64,000 bases of DNA, taken from assembly GCA_027596075.1 (NCBI GenBank), contig JADGJC010000020.1:124001-188000 (forward strand). Direction: 5' to 3'. This DNA is from Rhizophlyctis rosea. Taxonomy: Eukaryota > Chytridiomycota > Chytridiomycetes > Rhizophlyctidales > Rhizophlyctidaceae. The notes beneath the pieces were generated by a model. The model saw only the letters and a list, made by a program, of their open reading frames with translations. It was not told the origin of the DNA and did not search any database. The position numbers and the translations under genes were made by a program. Shown here piece by piece: positions 59,633 through 64,000 of the stretch. How positions within the stretch are numbered: the stretch's first letter is position 1; the number at the start of each line of letters is the position of its first letter.

Positions 59633-59668
59633 GCCATAGCTCAGTTGATAGTAGCAACGTCCTGCAAG
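59633..59668 (+). other. 5' half tRNA-Tyr-like fragment
   Basis: GCCATAGCTCAGTTGATAG and the next bases closely match the 5' half of the tRNA-Tyr at 59363-59447 but on the opposite strand. There is no matching 3' half, so it is a tRNA-derived fragment. Confidence 0.55.
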
Positions 59669-59788
59669 ATGAGTTTGCACCGACAGACAGCCTATCGTCG
59701 ACGACGGGAAGCACCAAAGATAATCACGTATGGTGTTTTTGAGCAATATATACAATGCATTTGGGGACAGATAAGCAACATCGACACA

Positions 59789-61930
59789 TCATCGCATCAT
59801 TGCCCTCGCGAGGTTCTGAACAAGCGCCAACCGCACCACCTCCAGCCGTTCTTCCATCTTCTGCAACCGAACCGCATCCACCTCGTCCGCCCCGTCCGCC
59901 GTCCCGCCGCCCGGTATCCCATCTTCTCCCACCACGCCCTTCGTTCCCAGCGCCCGATACTCCCCACTCCTATGACTAGTCACAATCTCCTCCAAACACC
60001 GCATCAACTCATACGTATCCCCTACCCCAACGACAAGCGGCTCGCACTCCAACATCGGCACCGCGTCCAACAGCAACGAAGCCCAATACCGTTTCGGCGC
60101 CGTGTTGCTCGTGAACAATGCAACAAGCAACTTGGCCGCTTCCTGGAACTCCTTCTGTGCATACAACGTATGGAACTGGTTGTAGTTCGCCAAGAATCCC
60201 AACCACGCATTCGTTTGCACAATCTCCGGTGCCGCCGTCGACGCAATGTTCCGCCACGCCATGTCCCCACTCACAACGTACGCATCCATCACATTCTGTA
60301 CAATAGCCGCCACCCGTGCATGCTGTCCCGCCGCCCAGTAATGAACAATCGCCTCCCCAATCCGTCCCTCCACGTACCGTTTATGCGCCACGGAGCGGTG
60401 AATGCTGAGGATTTCGTTGTCGAGTTCATGGACTTTGCAGAAGGAGAGGAGTTTGCGTATTTGGAAGTCCGAACTCAGAGGTATGCGCGGGATGGTGGCT
60501 TCCAGCGATGCTTTGTACGATTTTGGACATGCAAGGTAATACTCGAATCCAACCCGCCATAAGCCCTGACGTTGACACAATGCCTCCCCGTACCGCAGCG
60601 TCAACCACTCAATCCACGAAGCCATATTTCTCCCTGCCCCGACTGTTGCATCCTCCGTGAGCCCGCCTTTGAACAATATGTCCGCCAAGTGAACCGCCAG
60701 CCACCAATCAACCTTCGTTGAATTGCCGATGACGCCGTCGAAATCCCTATCAAAAATGGCTGCCAGAGTGCTAGCGGCCGGGTCCGATGTGATTTCGTTT
60801 CGATCGCTGGGCATCAGTTCGGATAGGTGTCGTGCGGTGTGGGTGGGATGTAGGTAGATGACCTGTGCCACGATGCGCTCGTCCCATGCAGATGCAACTT
60901 CGTTGATTGCTGTTTCGTCTCCCGCCAGGATTTTGAACGCGACTTGGAATGGTCTGAAGAGTACTACACTACTATCCGTCAAATGACTTTGCAACCCTAC
61001 GTCCCGCGAAAATGTGGTTGCCTCCGCACGCCATTGCTCCCATACCCTTACAAATTCTTCCCTCCTTTTGAACGCCCGAATTTGCGGTCTATCCTTAATC
61101 AAATTCAGTAGTTTCTGCGCGATGTTCCCTGCTCCCGGATATTCGTTCACCAGCTTTTTTAACAGCAGAGTGGCTTTTCCTGCAGGGTTCCCACGCAGGA
61201 TGGCTTTGTGGAGAGCGGCCCAGAACGCAGGGTCACTGCCTATGGCCGTTCCTCTCAGTGCTGAGTTGACTTCATCGTTTGAAGGCGATGGATCAGCTTC
61301 ATTGATCCACTTCAGGAGATTGTCTGCAACATGTTGACTGGCATCATTGCGGACATACAAGGTATCGCATAATCCCCAGATCTTTCGCATGCTGTAAAAC
61401 AGTCGCCCTTCCGCTTCGTCGGTGTCCGGGTTCAATTTAGCCGAATGGTTGTTCAGCTCCTCAAGGTAGCGTGTGCTGGCATGATTGATGTAGCTGGAAG
61501 TTTGCGAAATTGATACATCCAACATATCGAGATCATCTCCGAACTCCTGTTCTCGCTGATGCTGTTTTCGCGCGTGTGCGTGGGAAAGTGCGACGTAGGT
61601 TCCTGCTGTAGCATTGACAAAAGGGATTCGGGTTGGTGGGACACTTCCTAGCGAGTGTATGGCGAGTATTTGGGAGTGATGGGAGGGAGGGACGGCATTG
61701 TTGGGATATAGCGCTTCTGCGGGGAACTTCGCCGCCGAAAAGACAAGGACATCGTCGTTCAAAGGTTGCAGTGTGCCACGTACAGTTGGCTTGCCGGACA
61801 TGGTAGATTCTGTTTCGATGATCGATGTATGTAACCCAGTATGCTGCTGCAAAGGCTCCATCTGGGACTGCGACAGAATAGAGCGAGCAGCTCTGGTGGA
61901 TCGTGTTGCACTCAAACTATCGCTGAGCAT
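59789..61930 (-). CDS. NUP85: nucleoporin Nup85/Nup75
   Basis: Single frame of 713 residues from ATG 61930 (MLSDSLSATRS). A CAG acceptor lies 26 nt upstream of the ATG, so there is likely a 5' UTR intron. N-terminal ~60 residues are low complexity, followed by a short beta segment. From about residue 130 it is an alpha-helical ACE1/stacked-helix protein with family motifs WWLAVHLADILFKGGL, LWRVGFEYYLACP, IPRIPLSSDFQIRKLL, HRSVAHKRYVEGRIGEAI and HYWAAGQHARVAAIV. Nup85 is a member of the Y (Nup84/Nup107-160) scaffold complex of the nuclear pore. The C terminus ends in a coiled-coil-like stretch. Confidence 0.9.
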   Translation of the reverse strand: MLSDSLSATRSTRAARSILSQSQMEPLQQHTGLHTSIIETESTMSGKPTVRGTLQPLNDDVLVFSAAKFPAEALYPNNAVPPSHHSQILAIHSLGSVPPTRIPFVNATAGTYVALSHAHARKQHQREQEFGDDLDMLDVSISQTSSYINHASTRYLEELNNHSAKLNPDTDEAEGRLFYSMRKIWGLCDTLYVRNDASQHVADNLLKWINEADPSPSNDEVNSALRGTAIGSDPAFWAALHKAILRGNPAGKATLLLKKLVNEYPGAGNIAQKLLNLIKDRPQIRAFKRREEFVRVWEQWRAEATTFSRDVGLQSHLTDSSVVLFRPFQVAFKILAGDETAINEVASAWDERIVAQVIYLHPTHTARHLSELMPSDRNEITSDPAASTLAAIFDRDFDGVIGNSTKVDWWLAVHLADILFKGGLTEDATVGAGRNMASWIEWLTLRYGEALCQRQGLWRVGFEYYLACPKSYKASLEATIPRIPLSSDFQIRKLLSFCKVHELDNEILSIHRSVAHKRYVEGRIGEAIVHYWAAGQHARVAAIVQNVMDAYVVSGDMAWRNIASTAAPEIVQTNAWLGFLANYNQFHTLYAQKEFQEAAKLLVALFTSNTAPKRYWASLLLDAVPMLECEPLVVGVGDTYELMRCLEEIVTSHRSGEYRALGTKGVVGEDGIPGGGTADGADEVDAVRLQKMEERLEVVRLALVQNLARAMMR

Positions 61931-64000
61931 TTTCCCAGTACGAAGTCTGCCCAATCTGCAAAATTTCACGTTAGGAAAGACAAGTATGGAAGGAGCTTCA
62001 TTAGCGGATATACCAGTGCTCAATGCAACCTCTCGTCCAAATTTTCGTCAATAATCTTGCTTTTTCAAACAGAATGTCTGTGTCTAATCTTTCCCAATTT
62101 CGATGGCCAACGTCGGCCCCAACATGTTGGGAGCTGAGAGCTGGAGTGGAAGTGAAGTTGCTGTTGGGAGTGAGTCGGCGTGAGTCATGTCAAGCCACAT
62201 GCACCCTTGTTTCAGTATGTCTGGGCCTTCGGACTCCGCAGGGGGTTGGCGGTCCCGCTCCGTGTACCATTTGAGCGCCGGCCCGAAGTGCCCGAACGTG
62301 GTGGAAGCTGGAAAGCTGTCTCTGGCAGACTGGCAGATGAATGCTGTTGTCGCTTCAAAGTTTGCGCGTCTATAATGGCGATAAGAGCTTCTGGATGGAT
62401 GTCCCAATAGGCGCATCCAACTGCCAACAGCGATTTCTTCATTGACCGGACCACTAATCATATGGACTGGATAACTATGCAAATGTGTAATATTGTCAAT
62501 TCCTGCAGTATGGTTTTGTAGCACCACCCACGCTACTGATCTTCACTTCGGAAATGCAGTCTATCACCGTGTGAGATAGGTCTTGCACCAATGCGCTTCA
62601 GGCGGAACAATATAAAAAATGTGTATTTCGGGCGCACTGCGCTGCCCGCCCGTGCTGCATTTCTTTGACTTGGTAGTTCGTGAGGGTGTCTATCGTAGTG
62701 TCAAGCTAGCACACGACAACCACGACAGGCTGATGACGGCTTCAGCTGCGCCCAACCGGAACACAATGTGATGCAGGAGAGGCTCCAACTCATGCATCTC
62801 AAAATGAAGCCGTTTTCGAAAACCTGCAGGGGTGCTGTTGGAAACCAATCTCCGATCCCTCTTGCCTGCGTTCGTAACCCCAAGGGGCCGCCACCCCCCG
62901 CTTTCATGCCGTGTTGCAGATCATGGTGGTTTTATCCTGGGTGATTGTAAATCGGGTGCATTTGCATATTACCAAATCGGGCATTGCGTGGCCCACTGGG
63001 CTGATCATGTCCAAGCATTAAAGTATGGTTCTATGGAAATGGCGAGTCAAGTGTGGCGTGTGCAGGTCCGTCGCTTTCAAAATGAAGGCCCCACCAAAGA
63101 TAAAGGCCTGCAGCTATATCCCGCAAGCAGATGTCCAAGCATCAGCTGGATACAGCCGTCACTCATACATAAGCTGCAAAGTGTAACCAATGTCGGTAAT
63201 TGAATGTGGCAACGCCAACCGTAGCCTCCGATGCCAACATAATCTGTTGAATTTGAAAGCTGCTCAGTCAGCTCACACGGCAAACTGTGGGCTGTGGAGT
63301 AGTGGAGAAGTGGAATCGTTCATCAATGCTTCCTGTCCCCACATTTGCACGATTTTTTCTCCTGCAAAATGACCACACACCTCACAACGCAACAAGGCTC
63401 CCAGATGCAGTCCAACTTCCGCATCAACTTCCGAGTTCCGGTTTAGCCATGCGTCAGAAATGCAGACACCCAGCATTTTCATATGCGCCAATGACTTTTC
63501 ATCTGCCAGCCTTTCGGGACCTCAGGCAAGACATGGGAAAATTCATCTAAATTTTGATTTGCGTCACCCCAGGTGGGTCACCGATGTGCATAGCGTTGCA
63601 CGATGAAGAATGTAACGAGCTGCAGATCGTGTAGACACTCTCTACAGCAGATGCCCTTTGACCTGTCATCCCCTATTTCCTACACTTCAATGCTCCTAGC
63701 AACAGGTTGAACTCTCTCATCCCTCTTCTATGAATTATCAGCGGTATGCAGACATCCATCCTGAGGCGGAGATCGCCTCCTGAGCAATCGTGCAGCCACT
63801 TGGCCAGCACGAAAAAACCGGTCGGGCCCGTTTCAATTCATTTTTCAAAAAGTGGGCATGAAATATATAAAATGGTGATCGACAGACATACCGCCCCTTC
63901 GTTCGTCCTTCGCGGTCTAGGCTTTCCTTCCTCTTGTCGATCCCAGCAGCTTGTAGCCCCTCCCTTCGTGGCTCCCAAGTGCCCAGTGTCCCATGCGGAG
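61931..64000. other. intergenic to window end
   Basis: Short overlapping frames only (for example 62084-62527 minus), none with recognisable homology. A TATA-like ATATATAAAA at 63863-63875 followed by a pyrimidine-rich stretch may mark a plus-strand promoter for a gene beyond the window. Confidence 0.4.

Noticed and set aside
62084..62527. 147-codon minus-strand frame beyond NUP85
   Set aside because: No recognisable domain and several overlapping alternative frames of similar length; coding potential is unclear.

Overview
The window is eukaryotic nuclear DNA. Coding sequence is broken by GT-AG introns, mostly 40-200 nt, and there are no bacterial operon features. Two genes are axoneme components, DRC2/CCDC65 (23.3-25.6 kb) and IQUB (27.7-31.7 kb), so the organism makes a motile flagellum. 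The rest is compact and fungal-like: DBP8/DDX49 helicase, an Ase1/PRC1 microtubule bundler, Nup85, an LPCAT/ALE1-type MBOAT, short introns, and many lineage-specific F-box/ankyrin and LRR-like genes. My inference is a zoosporic (chytrid-like) fungus. I cannot name the species.

Layout. 0-8 kb: left-edge copy of an expanded LRR-like family, apparently broken and lying against a glycogen-binding (AMPK-CBM-like) domain; then repeats and a second family member (6.5-8.0 kb). 10-12 kb: a multi-pass membrane protein. 12.7-13.9 kb: an F-box-like/ankyrin protein. 14.1-15.3 kb: a tRNA-like sequence with a hairpin-repeat array. 15.9-22.4 kb: two family members that keep an N-terminal RanBP2-type zinc finger, with a 281-aa intronless gene between them. 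23.3-31.7 kb: DRC2, thymidylate synthase and IQUB. 33.2-35.1 kb: another LRR-like family gene on the plus strand. 36.3-37.35 kb: dispersed repeat and a second strong hairpin array. 38.6-62 kb is gene dense: HPGD-like dehydrogenase, an unknown protein, a frameshifted F-box/ankyrin gene, DBP8, an F-box gene, NmrA-like protein, J-domain protein, MBOAT acyltransferase, Ase1/PRC1, tRNA-Tyr and Nup85. I recognise no gene from 62.1 to 64 kb.

How the genes relate. DRC2 (nexin-dynein regulatory complex) and IQUB (radial spoke associated) serve the same organelle and are separated only by thymidylate synthase. Most other genes are unrelated housekeeping functions. The F-box/ankyrin and zinc-finger/LRR-like genes look like fast-evolving paralogous families in several states of decay.

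The most unusual signal is in the repeats. Three separate intergenic arrays (3.7-4.0, 14.3-14.9 and 36.6-37.35 kb) consist of short units with a nearly constant core flanked by arms that differ from unit to unit but remain complementary to each other. Two of the arrays adjoin tRNA-like sequences with Pol III A and B boxes. This looks like a family of mobile or structured hairpin elements; I do not know a described family that matches it.
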